Shown one piece after another: positions 29,937-38,812 of a stretch of DNA of 64,000 nt. Source of the stretch: Dokdonia sp. Hel_I_53 (GTDB lineage: Bacteria > Bacteroidota > Bacteroidia > Flavobacteriales > Flavobacteriaceae); NCBI RefSeq assembly GCF_007827465.1, contig NZ_VISL01000001.1, positions 1,693,001 through 1,757,000 of the forward strand. The letters run 5' to 3'. The position numbers were made by a program, and so were the translations under genes. How positions within the stretch are numbered: position 1 is the stretch's first letter; every line of letters begins with the position of its first letter. The notes under the pieces are model-generated. The model was not told the origin of the DNA. It saw only the letters and a program-made list of their open reading frames with translations, and ran no database searches.

Positions 29937-32900
29937 ATGAGTGTCAATAACCACCTAGATACTGCAAAAGAAATTCTTCTAGATTATTACAATATAAAAG
30001 GTAAATTGACCATTCTTCCTGGAGAAATAGACCTTAACTATAAAGTACACACCCCTGATGAGCAGATATTCATCTTGAAAATTTCAAGAACTGCAAGTAC
30101 AAGTAACTCATTAGAATTTCAAATAGCCCTTCTTAATCATCTTAAAGATTTTGCTAGGGATCTTAATATACCTAAAGCAATAACCACCAAAGACGGTAAA
30201 AAATTAGTTAAACTAAAAGATGAAAAGAACCAAGTAATTTTTGTAAGACTCTATACCTGGATTGAGGGCAGATTATGGGGTGAAGTTTTACCTAAGAATA
30301 CTCGTATTAAACAACAATTGGGAAGCTACGGAGGAAAGCTTACAAACGCACTAGCAACTTTTACACATCCCTGTTCTCAGTATATATCAGAATGGGATAT
30401 AGCACAATCGCTATGGACTAAAAAATTTACTCATATACTCAAAAGATCAAAAGAAAATAGAATCATTCCAATCATTACTCGTTTTGAAGCTCTTCAAGGT
30501 TCTTATAAATCGCTTCCTAAACAAATCATACACAATGATGCAAATGACAATAACATAATAGTTTCTTTTGATAAGCTTACTCCAGAAGTTATTGCTTTAA
30601 TTGATTTTGGCGATTCCATCTACACACAACGCATTAATGACCTAGCAATTATGTGCGCATACGTCAGTATGGAACATATCGATCCGCTGCGAGCAATATT
30701 GCCCATTATTCGTGGGTATAATGAGGCATGTAAATTAAGCGTAGAAGAACTGGCTCACCTATATATCACCATACAGATGCGCCTTGTGATCACTGTAGTT
30801 AAAGCTGCTATAAACCATACCAAAAATCCTGAGAATTCATATCTATTTGTTAGTGAGAAAGCAGCATGGGGTAACTTAAAAAAATGGAGTTTAATAGATG
30901 AAGAATTTGCTTTGATGCGCTTTCGCGAAAGCGTAGGTCTTCCCCCACATCCTTCACGAAATGAATTTAATAATTGGATAAAAAAAAAGCAGCTTCCCCT
31001 TACTGCACTTTTTCCAACCGTACAACGTAAAAATGTTTACCCACTTGATTTAAGCGTATCTAGCACTTGGATAGGGCACGAAATAGATTTCAATAATCTA
31101 GACTGGTTTCAATACAACATCAATCAATTACAAAAAAAAGTGCCTTCTAAAATCATTGCGGGAGGATATCTAGAACCTAGGCCGCTTTATACAGATGATA
31201 GTTTTGACACAGAAGCCGACTTTGGAAAACAGAATAGGAGTGTGCATCTAGGAGTTGATTTTTGGCTGCCCGCAGAAACACCTGTGCATACAATTTTTGA
31301 CGGAGAAGTAGTCACTTCAACATTTCAAAAGCAACATAAAAACTACGGTGGACTCATTATTTTAAAACATAATGAAGACAACCTAATATTTTACACCCTG
31401 TATGGCCATCTGTCCAAAAAAAGCAGCGCTGCTCTAACAAAAGGTGATCTCTTATCTAAAGGAGATTGCGTAGGGTATTTAGGATCTCCAGAGGAGAATG
31501 GTAGCTGGGCACCGCATCTGCATTTTCAAGTGCAGCTTAGTCTGCTCAATTTTATAGATGATTTTCCGGGCGTAGCATTCCATCACGAAATAAAGAGCTG
31601 GAAAAGTTTATGTCCAGATCCTATGATACTTTTTGGAATTGATACGCTTTCGCGAAAGCGTAAAAAAACAACTACAAACCGTAAAATTATAGATTATCGA
31701 AAGCAGCATTTAGGTCTAGGGATGTCCCTGCACTATGATTCTCCTATCCAAATGGTACGCGGTAATGGGGTGTATCTTTTAGATCAATACGGGAAAAAAT
31801 ACCTTGATACGGTAAATAATGTGGCCCACTTAGGGCACGAACATCCAGCTGTTGTTATCGCTGGGCGTGATCAAATGGCGTTACTTAATACAAATACACG
31901 CTATTTACATAAAGATATTATGGAATTTTCTCAAGCGTTATTACAAACGCTGCCAAAGGAAATTTGTGTGCTCCATTTTGTAAATTCAGGTAGCGAAGCA
32001 AATGAACTTGCGCTACGTATGTCTCGAGTTGTAACAGGAAGCAAACAAGTAATCGCATCAGAAATGGGTTACCACGGGAATACAATAAGCACGGTAGCAG
32101 TAAGCTCTTATAAATTTAATGGTAAAGGTGGAAGCGGAAAACCAAGTGACACACATCTATTTCCTTTACCTGACACGTATAGAGGTGTATACAGAGATGC
32201 TTGTGCCTCTCAAAACTATATTGAAGAGGTACATAAATGTATCCAAGCAATTGAATCTAGTGGACAAAAAGTAGGCGCTTTTATTATCGAGAGTCTCATT
32301 AGTTGTGGTGGACAAATTGAATTACCAGATGGATTTTTAAAAGGAGCTTTTAAAACAGTAAGAAATGCTGGAGGCGTGTGCATCTCTGACGAAGTACAGA
32401 CGGGTGTAGGACGTATAGGAACACATTTTTGGGGTTTTGAACTTCATGATGTTATCCCCGATATTGTTACCATTGGGAAACCCATTGGGAACGGACATCC
32501 AATAGCAGTGGTAGCTTGTACTCGAGAAGTTGCAAATGCTTTTTCAAATGGAATGGAATATTTTAATACCTATGGAGGGAATCCAGTTTCCTGCGCTATA
32601 GGTAAAGCGGTTTTAGACACCATCAAGCAAGAAAATTTGCAGCAAAATGCTTTGGTAGTGGGAAGTTACCTTAAATCTAAACTGAGCAAACTTGCTAAAG
32701 ATTTCCCAATTATAGGTGATGTGAGAGGACAAGGGTTATTTCTAGGTTTTGAACTTGTGGGTACTAACCTTAACCCGTTACCCTTACAGGCAAATTATCT
32801 TATTAACCGTATGAAAGACCATAGCATCCTGATGGGTGTTGATGGTCAAGATAATAATGTTATTAAAATTAAACCTCCACTTACTTTTAGTATAGAAAAC

Positions 32901-32957
32901 GCAACTACTTTAATTTTTTATTTAAAGAAAATATTGCAGGAGGACTTTATGAGATAA
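29937..32957 (+). CDS. Kinase-LytM-class III aminotransferase fusion (ammoniophospholyase-like)
   Basis: A three-domain protein of 1006 residues with no signal peptide. Residues 1 to about 325 are an aminoglycoside/choline-kinase-like domain with the catalytic loop IIHNDANDNNI and metal motif IDFGD. Residues about 390-560 form an M23/LytM domain with an intact metal site (HLGVD, LYGHL, HLHFQ). Residues about 585-1006 are a class III PLP enzyme (DEVQTGVGRIG; Schiff-base Lys in TIGKPIGNG), like the AGXT2L1/AGXT2L2 phospholyases. From the known animal kinase/phospholyase pair, the likely chemistry is phosphorylation of an amino alcohol (hydroxylysine- or ethanolamine-like), then elimination of phosphate and ammonia. 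The cytosolic LytM module is unexplained. Two palindromes lie at the domain boundaries. Confidence 0.88.
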   Translation: MSVNNHLDTAKEILLDYYNIKGKLTILPGEIDLNYKVHTPDEQIFILKISRTASTSNSLEFQIALLNHLKDFARDLNIPKAITTKDGKKLVKLKDEKNQVIFVRLYTWIEGRLWGEVLPKNTRIKQQLGSYGGKLTNALATFTHPCSQYISEWDIAQSLWTKKFTHILKRSKENRIIPIITRFEALQGSYKSLPKQIIHNDANDNNIIVSFDKLTPEVIALIDFGDSIYTQRINDLAIMCAYVSMEHIDPLRAILPIIRGYNEACKLSVEELAHLYITIQMRLVITVVKAAINHTKNPENSYLFVSEKAAWGNLKKWSLIDEEFALMRFRESVGLPPHPSRNEFNNWIKKKQLPLTALFPTVQRKNVYPLDLSVSSTWIGHEIDFNNLDWFQYNINQLQKKVPSKIIAGGYLEPRPLYTDDSFDTEADFGKQNRSVHLGVDFWLPAETPVHTIFDGEVVTSTFQKQHKNYGGLIILKHNEDNLIFYTLYGHLSKKSSAALTKGDLLSKGDCVGYLGSPEENGSWAPHLHFQVQLSLLNFIDDFPGVAFHHEIKSWKSLCPDPMILFGIDTLSRKRKKTTTNRKIIDYRKQHLGLGMSLHYDSPIQMVRGNGVYLLDQYGKKYLDTVNNVAHLGHEHPAVVIAGRDQMALLNTNTRYLHKDIMEFSQALLQTLPKEICVLHFVNSGSEANELALRMSRVVTGSKQVIASEMGYHGNTISTVAVSSYKFNGKGGSGKPSDTHLFPLPDTYRGVYRDACASQNYIEEVHKCIQAIESSGQKVGAFIIESLISCGGQIELPDGFLKGAFKTVRNAGGVCISDEVQTGVGRIGTHFWGFELHDVIPDIVTIGKPIGNGHPIAVVACTREVANAFSNGMEYFNTYGGNPVSCAIGKAVLDTIKQENLQQNALVVGSYLKSKLSKLAKDFPIIGDVRGQGLFLGFELVGTNLNPLPLQANYLINRMKDHSILMGVDGQDNNVIKIKPPLTFSIENATTLIFYLKKILQEDFMR
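30918..30933. repeat. 16-bp palindrome, copy 10 (fusion gene, RFRES)
   Basis: An exact copy encoding residues 328-332, just after the kinase domain and before the LytM domain. Confidence 0.97.
31645..31660. repeat. 16-bp palindrome, copy 11 (fusion gene, TLSRKR)
   Basis: An exact copy, extended to the 20-bp form at 31643-31662. It encodes residues 570-575, between the LytM and aminotransferase domains. The third reading frame is used here. Confidence 0.97.
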
Positions 32958-33130
32958 TAAAGGTTGCAGTGTTTGTCTATTTATTGGCATATCTTTTATT
33001 TAAAATTCAATTTACATAATGAAACTCTCAATGCAATCATAAATATGAGGGGGAAGTAAAAACTTAAATGATCTAAAAATAAGATCTTTAGAGACAAAAA
33101 GAACATTTTATTTTTTTGAAAATGTTAAGA

Positions 33131-33159
33131 TTGTTGCTTTTATATTCCGCCTATCTTTA
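33131..33159 (+). promoter_or_regulatory. Possible promoter of the two-component operon
   Basis: TTG at 33131 and 33134, then TATCTTTA at 33152-33159 (one mismatch to TAnnTTTG), 23 bases before the ATG. The rest of the 225-base gap upstream shows nothing I can interpret. Confidence 0.4.
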
Positions 33160-33182
33160 CCCACAATATAATATTACTATAA

Positions 33183-33731
33183 ATGATTGATACTCCTTTA
33201 CGCATTCTCATTGTTGAAGACCTTGTCTCTGACGCCTTTCTGGTTCAAAAGCAGATTAAAAAATTCTGCTCCAATGTTGAAATAAGTGTTTCGGATAAAG
33301 AGCTTTCACTATCTGTGGCGCTCAAGCAGTTTGTCCCTGATATTGTAGTAAGTGATTTCAACCTAGAGGGATTTACAGGCTTTGATGTAATAAAACAAGT
33401 AAAAAGTTTTAATAAAGACATTCCAGTTATTATAATCACAGGCAACTTAAATAATGAGGAGAAAGCTGCAGAGCTTATCATGCAAGGAGCATCTGGATTT
33501 TTCTTGAAAGAAAATTTACAAAATTTACAAGAAAAATTAAGACCTCTATTTGAGAAATTTATATCAGAAAAGAAAGAACTTATTGATAGGTTAGAAAAGC
33601 AAAGAGAAAAAGACGCTAGAGAAAAAGAGCTTACTGACTTTTTGAGACATCATGATTTTGAAGCTTATGAGCACAAGGAAGCCATACTGTCTTTAAAAGA
33701 CAAAGTGCTTAAATTTTTATCTCTAAAGTAG
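33183..33731 (+). CDS. Response regulator (receiver domain plus coiled tail)
   Basis: A single receiver domain, 182 residues, of which about 1-125 are CheY-like: VEDLVSDAFLV (acidic pair), VVSDFNLEG (phospho-acceptor Asp), ITGN (switch Thr) and FFLKEN (Lys). The tail is charged and helical (EKFISEKKELIDRLEKQREKDAREKEL), possibly a coiled coil for dimerisation or partner binding. No DNA-binding domain is seen. It lies 4 bases before the histidine kinase gene, so it is the first member of a three-gene signalling operon. Confidence 0.9.
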   Translation: MIDTPLRILIVEDLVSDAFLVQKQIKKFCSNVEISVSDKELSLSVALKQFVPDIVVSDFNLEGFTGFDVIKQVKSFNKDIPVIIITGNLNNEEKAAELIMQGASGFFLKENLQNLQEKLRPLFEKFISEKKELIDRLEKQREKDAREKELTDFLRHHDFEAYEHKEAILSLKDKVLKFLSLK

Positions 33732-33735
33732 ATAA

Positions 33736-35148
33736 ATGGATACAAAGGATTCAAAAAATATCGTTAGATCCCTGTATCTAAGTTTCTTTTCTACCCTTGC
33801 GGTCATTATTTTAATAGTCGCTTTATACTTTGCTTCCCAGTATTCTCAAAAATGGATTATTCATACCAATGGAGTAAAAGCAGATATACACAGCCTCTCA
33901 GAAACATTAACTCGCGCAGAAAGTAAACTAAGGGGTTATCTAATAAGTAAGGATCCTGAATACAGAATTGACTTTAAAGTTGAAATCGCCAAACTTGACA
34001 ATAAACTTGACGTTATACAATCAAAGATATACGACAATCCTTCACAATTAGATAACCTTAGAAAATACCGAGCGCTAATTAATGAAAGAGTCTCTGGAAT
34101 GAATAATAGTATGGATAATTTCGTACTAGGCACTCCAGATGAGAATAGAAGACGTGCAGGTAGAACTCAAATACTTAGCCTTATAGATTCACTAGACAAC
34201 ATTAAAGATGTAATGCTTGTCGAAGAAAATGAGCTTCTCATAGATAGAAAATCTACGTATGATACAATTTTTGTATTCAGTCTAGTAGCATTAGCAATTG
34301 CACTTCTTTTAATGCTCTATAACGTCTATGCAGTTAGACAGCGATTACTACCCTTATTTACAAGACTTGCAGAGAACAATGATGAGTTAACTTCAATATT
34401 AAAATCACGCGATAATGAGATTGAGCTTAAAGAGGCTCAAATAGAAGTTAATGAAGATTTACTTCATCAGATGGAGAATAAAAACAAGCAACTTAACCAG
34501 TTTGCTTACATCGCCTCTCATGATTTACAAGAACCACTACGTACGGTAGATAATTTTATAGCACTTTTTGAAGAGGAATATGGAGAAAAACTAGATTCTG
34601 ATGCTTCTCAGTATTTTAATTTTATTAAGGGGGCCACTGAGAGAATGAAAGGACTTATTACTGGTTTACTTAATTATAGTAGATTAGGTAAATCGGGCAG
34701 ACGCGTAAAAGTAGAGCTTAGTAAACTGCTTGAAGAAATCAAAAGTGATATGATTTCAAACATTCAAGACACAGGCGCTGTGATCACTAATGACTCATTA
34801 CCTAAAATATCTGGATACCCTGTAGAGCTGAGACAGCTCTTTGCAAATTTAATTGGGAATGCGATTAAATTTATGCCGAAAGAGAAAACCCCAAAAATCC
34901 ATATTGGTGTAAGCGAGTCCCTTAATTATTACACTTTTAAAATATCTGATAATGGCTTAGGAATTAAAAAGGCACATCTAGATAAAATCTTTAATATGTT
35001 CACACGCTTACATACTGCAAAAGAGTATCAAGGAACGGGAATAGGTCTTGCTTTTTGTCAAAAAATTGTTGAACTGCATAAAGGAACTATCACTGTAGAC
35101 TCTAAGCTAGGAGAGGGAAGTACGTTTACATTCACACTAAAAAAATAA
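33736..35148 (+). CDS. Membrane histidine kinase with CHASE3-like sensor
   Basis: A 470-residue sensor kinase. TM1 is at about 14-32, and a periplasmic helical domain follows (about 35-172, CHASE3-like: SETLTRAESKLRGYLISKDPEYR). TM2 is at about 176-196, then a coiled coil (NEDLLHQMENKNKQLNQ). The HisKA domain has the phospho-acceptor in IASHDLQEPLR, and the HATPase domain has N (LIGNAIKF), G1 (DNGLGI) and G2 (GTGIGLAFC) boxes. This architecture is close to the phytochrome-like and CHASE3 kinases paired with single-domain regulators. It is sandwiched between two response regulator genes with 4-base gaps. The signal is unknown. Confidence 0.93.
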   Translation: MDTKDSKNIVRSLYLSFFSTLAVIILIVALYFASQYSQKWIIHTNGVKADIHSLSETLTRAESKLRGYLISKDPEYRIDFKVEIAKLDNKLDVIQSKIYDNPSQLDNLRKYRALINERVSGMNNSMDNFVLGTPDENRRRAGRTQILSLIDSLDNIKDVMLVEENELLIDRKSTYDTIFVFSLVALAIALLLMLYNVYAVRQRLLPLFTRLAENNDELTSILKSRDNEIELKEAQIEVNEDLLHQMENKNKQLNQFAYIASHDLQEPLRTVDNFIALFEEEYGEKLDSDASQYFNFIKGATERMKGLITGLLNYSRLGKSGRRVKVELSKLLEEIKSDMISNIQDTGAVITNDSLPKISGYPVELRQLFANLIGNAIKFMPKEKTPKIHIGVSESLNYYTFKISDNGLGIKKAHLDKIFNMFTRLHTAKEYQGTGIGLAFCQKIVELHKGTITVDSKLGEGSTFTFTLKK

Positions 35149-35152
35149 AAAA

Positions 35153-35572
35153 ATGCAACCATTAAGAGAAATATTACTCATCGATGACTCAGAGTCTGAT
35201 AACTTTATACATTCAAGAGTTATAAAAAAAGCAGGTGTTACTGCAAAGACAACTATAAAATATTCTGGGGAAGAGGGCTTAGACTACCTCCGAACGTTGA
35301 TCAACGAGGATTACCCACGTCCGGATCTCATCTTTTTAGATATCAATATGCCAGGGATGGATGGCTTTGAATTTCTTGAACACTATGAAAATCTCGAAGA
35401 CACTCAGAAAGCGCATGTTGTAATAGCAATGCTTACTACATCTACCTCACCTGTAGATCGAGACAAAGCAGATAAATACGACTTACTACAGCATTTTGAC
35501 AATAAGCCTTTAACTGAAGAGAGCTTAATGAAAGTTTTAAGAAATCAATTTCCAGGAAGATTTGATGATTAA
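35153..35572 (+). CDS. Single-domain response regulator (Rcp1-like)
   Basis: A 139-residue stand-alone receiver: LLIDDSESDNF (acidic pocket), LIFLDINMPGMDGFEFL (phospho-acceptor Asp), AMLTTST (switch Thr), and DNKPL (Lys-Pro). It resembles the Rcp1/CheY-like regulators that partner phytochrome-type kinases. Its stop codon overlaps the convergent hydrolase gene's stop by 4 bases. Output is probably protein-protein, since no effector domain is present. Confidence 0.92.
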   Translation: MQPLREILLIDDSESDNFIHSRVIKKAGVTAKTTIKYSGEEGLDYLRTLINEDYPRPDLIFLDINMPGMDGFEFLEHYENLEDTQKAHVVIAMLTTSTSPVDRDKADKYDLLQHFDNKPLTEESLMKVLRNQFPGRFDD

Positions 35573-36570
35573 TTTCCTCTAAGTCTATTCCACAAATTTT
35601 CTAGTACTAATGATATATTTCTTGTTTCAGGACGGTTTTCTGTAACTTCAATGCGTCCATCAATATCTTCAATCGTATAACTAAATACGAATTGGGATTT
35701 TGATGGATGTGTAGGAATTAAACCGAATCTTAAATCATTAAATATCCACGTATCTTGCTTTTTTTCTATGGTGTACCATCCTTGAGAAATTGTTATTAGA
35801 CGCTGCACTTCTTCCGTAACAGTTATATCCTCTGTCAATTTTCTGTTTTTTGGATAGGCTATAAAAGTGGGAGGCTTGGTATCAAAAAGTGAATATTCCC
35901 CTATCAAGTAGTTATCTCCAGCATCTATATTTGCATTCCACAAAATTGTATTCATCGCTGAAGGCCTAGTAGAAATAGAAGTATAATTGATATCCTGATC
36001 AATTAATGCTTTAGTTATCTTAATATGTGCATTCCACTTAAGAAGTAACGCGATAACCAGATATATAGAACTCATATAAATACCTAGCTTGTTGATACGC
36101 TTTCGCGAAAGCGTATCCCTGTTTTTTGTCATTGCTAGTAATACACAAACTAGAAAAGGTAATGTATACAGCGGATCGATTACAAATATAGTATTAAATG
36201 CTAGGCGGATTTTGAAAGGCCAAAATAGTTGAGTACCCCACGTTGTAAAAATATCCAGTAGTGGATGTGTAAAGAGCCCCAAGAAAAACAACTTGGTCCA
36301 ATCTTGATAACCTAAATCCTCTCTTTTTGTTATCTGATGCACCAACCAGCCTAGAATAGGTGCCATAATAATTGAAAACAGAAGTGAGTGACTAAATCCA
36401 CGATGTATTTCTGTGGCAGTAATCGTATCAGTAACATACCTCGCAAGAACATCTAAATCTGGAATCGTACCTGCAACAGCTCCCCAGAGCATAGCTCTAT
36501 TACCGATTTTTTTACCCAAAACAGCCTCACCTACGGCGGCTCCCAATACAATTTGTGTAAGACTGTCCAT
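35569..36570 (-). CDS. Membrane-bound metal-dependent hydrolase, YdjM/DUF457 type
   Basis: An inner-membrane protein of 333 residues. Its N-terminus MDSLTQIVLGAAVGEAVLG, with IPDLDVL, HRGFSHSLLF and THPLLDIFTTWGTQLFWPF, matches the LexA-binding, inner-membrane-associated putative hydrolase family (DUF457/YdjM). The conserved Asp and His residues are likely metal ligands; the substrate is unknown. Membrane helices cover most of 1-180, and a soluble C-terminal domain follows. A palindrome copy encodes TLSRKR at 153-158, in a basic loop between two membrane helices (VCVLLAM and IYMSSIYLVIALLL). Confidence 0.85.
   Translation of the reverse strand: MDSLTQIVLGAAVGEAVLGKKIGNRAMLWGAVAGTIPDLDVLARYVTDTITATEIHRGFSHSLLFSIIMAPILGWLVHQITKREDLGYQDWTKLFFLGLFTHPLLDIFTTWGTQLFWPFKIRLAFNTIFVIDPLYTLPFLVCVLLAMTKNRDTLSRKRINKLGIYMSSIYLVIALLLKWNAHIKITKALIDQDINYTSISTRPSAMNTILWNANIDAGDNYLIGEYSLFDTKPPTFIAYPKNRKLTEDITVTEEVQRLITISQGWYTIEKKQDTWIFNDLRFGLIPTHPSKSQFVFSYTIEDIDGRIEVTENRPETRNISLVLENLWNRLRGN
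36098..36113. repeat. 16-bp palindrome, copy 12 (hydrolase gene, TLSRKR)
   Basis: An exact copy. The flanks make it the longest perfect palindrome of the set, 24 bp at 36094-36117. It lies in a loop between membrane helices. Confidence 0.97.
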
Positions 36571-36577
36571 CTCTGTA

Positions 36578-38350
36578 TTATTCTACAATTTCCATTTTCT
36601 TAAGTAAGAAACTGGCATTCATATTTTGGCAAATTCCTTTTTTGAAAGTGTAATCAAAATACAACTCGTCATCTATAATTTGTGCGTCAAAGTAATAATT
36701 TTGAACTTGGGATAAATCATTTGCCGCCTCACATAAACTAAGGTCATGTGTCGCAATAATTCCTGTAGCTCCAGATGCTACTAATTTATTAATAAACTTA
36801 CGGGATCCTACTGCCTTATCTGTACTATTTGTACCCTTTAAAATCTCATCAAGGATAATAAAATAGCGATCCGTTTTAATTTGATCTACTATAAATTTAA
36901 GACGTTTTAATTCACTAAAGAAATAACTCTCATCATCTGTAAGGCTATCTGTTGTACGCATACTTGTAATAAGTTTTATAGGCGTATATGAAACTTCCTT
37001 AGCAGAAACTGGAAGACCTACATTTGACATAACGATTTGCAATGCGATAGTACGTAGGAAAGTACTCTTACCAGCCATGTTTGCTCCTGTAATAATAAAA
37101 AATTGGTCATGATCTATCGTAACATCATTACGCACTGCCACTTCTGGACTCAAAAGAGGATGAGCCACAGCAGTAGCAACCATAGTATTTCCTGATGGAG
37201 TAATTTTAGGAAAAATATGATTAGGATGATTAAAAGTATAGTTACCTAACGTATTATATGCATCATAAAAATCTATTACCTGAAACCAATTAGGTATGGA
37301 GGCCTTATTAGAAAGTATCCACTGTTCAATATCTGAAACGATTGCCAAATCTCTTAGAAAAAATCCGTTTGCAAGGAATCCTATAATGATGTTATTACGT
37401 TGATCTAACGCATCTAATTTTTTTGAAAATTTATAAAGTATGCTAGAGCTAGCAGTAGTATCAGTTATAATTTGGTTTCTCTTTTTTGAGAGTAATAAAC
37501 TTTTAAATTCTTTATTTTCTATTTGTGAAAGAAGTTTTGAATATTGAGTAAAAGTGGTTTGTATTTTACTCGTATGCGTAGATAACTGGTTGATTTTTTT
37601 TACAAACCTTCCAGTAATTAATAGGCCAATCCCAAAAATTAAAAAAACCCACCAGCCCGCGATAACTCCAAAAAAATAAGCAGACAATACGATGAGTGAA
37701 ATTAAACTAAAGATTCTGGCAAATATCTTAATAAACTTAGGGGTGAATGTCTCATAGTTATCTAACCAACCAATAACGCTTTTGGTAGAAACTTCGGTTT
37801 TTACTAAAGTTGCTATAGCTGCAAAACGCTGTCTCCACTGAGCTAAATTTGCTAATTCGCTAATGGCTTCTTGTTTATTTTCAATACAATCAATCTTGTT
37901 AGATAGGAGCTCCTCAACCAATTTTTTTGACCCACTTTGCAAGGCTGTACGGTTAAGGTATTGATAAAATGATCCTCTCCCAAACATGTCAATATCTTGA
38001 CTATATACATGCTCTGGATTGTGATGCTCCATACCATCTGGCAAGTCGTAAAAGTCTCTATCCAGCACTTTTAATTCTAGCTCATTACTAGCTATTAACG
38101 CTTGTACTAAAGATTTTTCATATTGTAGTTTACTATGCCTAGTCACCAAAATGAGAAAAGCAGCAATGCCTATAATGACAATCGTTATAATAAGTTTTCC
38201 ATTTCCTAAGGACAAATAAATTCCTAATGCAGCGGCAAGAAATACTGTTAACCGAACAGCACTCGAGATATTGAGCTTTGTCTTTAGTTTTTGTAAATCT
38301 TTTGTAAATAGGTCAATTTGGTTTGTATAAAAATGATGCGGTGTCGTCAT
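36578..38350 (-). CDS. Membrane-anchored MutS-like ATPase
   Basis: A 590-residue protein with a MutS-type C-terminal ATPase: Walker A GANMAGKST, then ITSMRTTDSLTDDESYFFSELKRL, and Walker B FIILDEILKGTNS. The first half has hydrophobic pairs (about 33-70 and about 200-245) that look like membrane helices. No mismatch-recognition or connector domain of true MutS is seen, so this is a MutS-family relative with an unknown role. The start is ATG 38350, which directly follows the mmcQ stop codon; a TTG 15 bases earlier would overlap mmcQ. It is in an operon with mmcQ and the hydrolase gene. Confidence 0.85.
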   Translation of the reverse strand: MTTPHHFYTNQIDLFTKDLQKLKTKLNISSAVRLTVFLAAALGIYLSLGNGKLIITIVIIGIAAFLILVTRHSKLQYEKSLVQALIASNELELKVLDRDFYDLPDGMEHHNPEHVYSQDIDMFGRGSFYQYLNRTALQSGSKKLVEELLSNKIDCIENKQEAISELANLAQWRQRFAAIATLVKTEVSTKSVIGWLDNYETFTPKFIKIFARIFSLISLIVLSAYFFGVIAGWWVFLIFGIGLLITGRFVKKINQLSTHTSKIQTTFTQYSKLLSQIENKEFKSLLLSKKRNQIITDTTASSSILYKFSKKLDALDQRNNIIIGFLANGFFLRDLAIVSDIEQWILSNKASIPNWFQVIDFYDAYNTLGNYTFNHPNHIFPKITPSGNTMVATAVAHPLLSPEVAVRNDVTIDHDQFFIITGANMAGKSTFLRTIALQIVMSNVGLPVSAKEVSYTPIKLITSMRTTDSLTDDESYFFSELKRLKFIVDQIKTDRYFIILDEILKGTNSTDKAVGSRKFINKLVASGATGIIATHDLSLCEAANDLSQVQNYYFDAQIIDDELYFDYTFKKGICQNMNASFLLKKMEIVE

Positions 38351-38351
38351 A

Positions 38352-38708
38352 TCATAAAGCCGCAAGTTCGGCTTGAAGTTTTTTTGTCATTTTTGAAATA
38401 ACAAGTTCATAAGAATGATCTATAAGATCTTTAAGTAATTTTGGTTCTAAAGCTTCAACAATGCAGGTGTTCCAGTGTGTTTTATTCATATGCCACCCAG
38501 ACAATATCGCTTCATCAAATTCTGATCTTAACCTCTGGGCTCTTTCTGGGTCACACTTTAAGTTTACAGAGAGCGGCACGCGCTCTAGAGAAGCTAAGGC
38601 AAACATTTTTCCCATCACTTTAAAAACGAGTGTTTCTTTGTCAAAAGGAAAACTCTCTGTAACTCCTTTCTTAGATAGACAGTAGGTTCTAAAGTCTTCT
38701 ATATTCAT
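38352..38708 (-). CDS. MmcQ/YjbR family protein
   Basis: A 118-residue small protein of the MmcQ/YjbR (CyaY-like fold, double-wing) family. Motifs: FRTYCLSKKGVTESFPFD at the start, FKVMGKMFALASL, VNLKCDPERAQRLR, and MNKTHWNTCIVE. Some members bind DNA, but no clear biochemical job is known. It is tightly coupled to the MutS-like gene (1-base gap). Confidence 0.9.
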   Translation of the reverse strand: MNIEDFRTYCLSKKGVTESFPFDKETLVFKVMGKMFALASLERVPLSVNLKCDPERAQRLRSEFDEAILSGWHMNKTHWNTCIVEALEPKLLKDLIDHSYELVISKMTKKLQAELAAL

Positions 38709-38812
38709 CTACAAGCAGTTTTTGTAAAAATCATTGTACTCAGTGTGTATTTAACGCTATTGCCCGCAAACTGATAAGGCCATTATAAGGTGATCTTGCT
38801 AGCTAACAAGAG

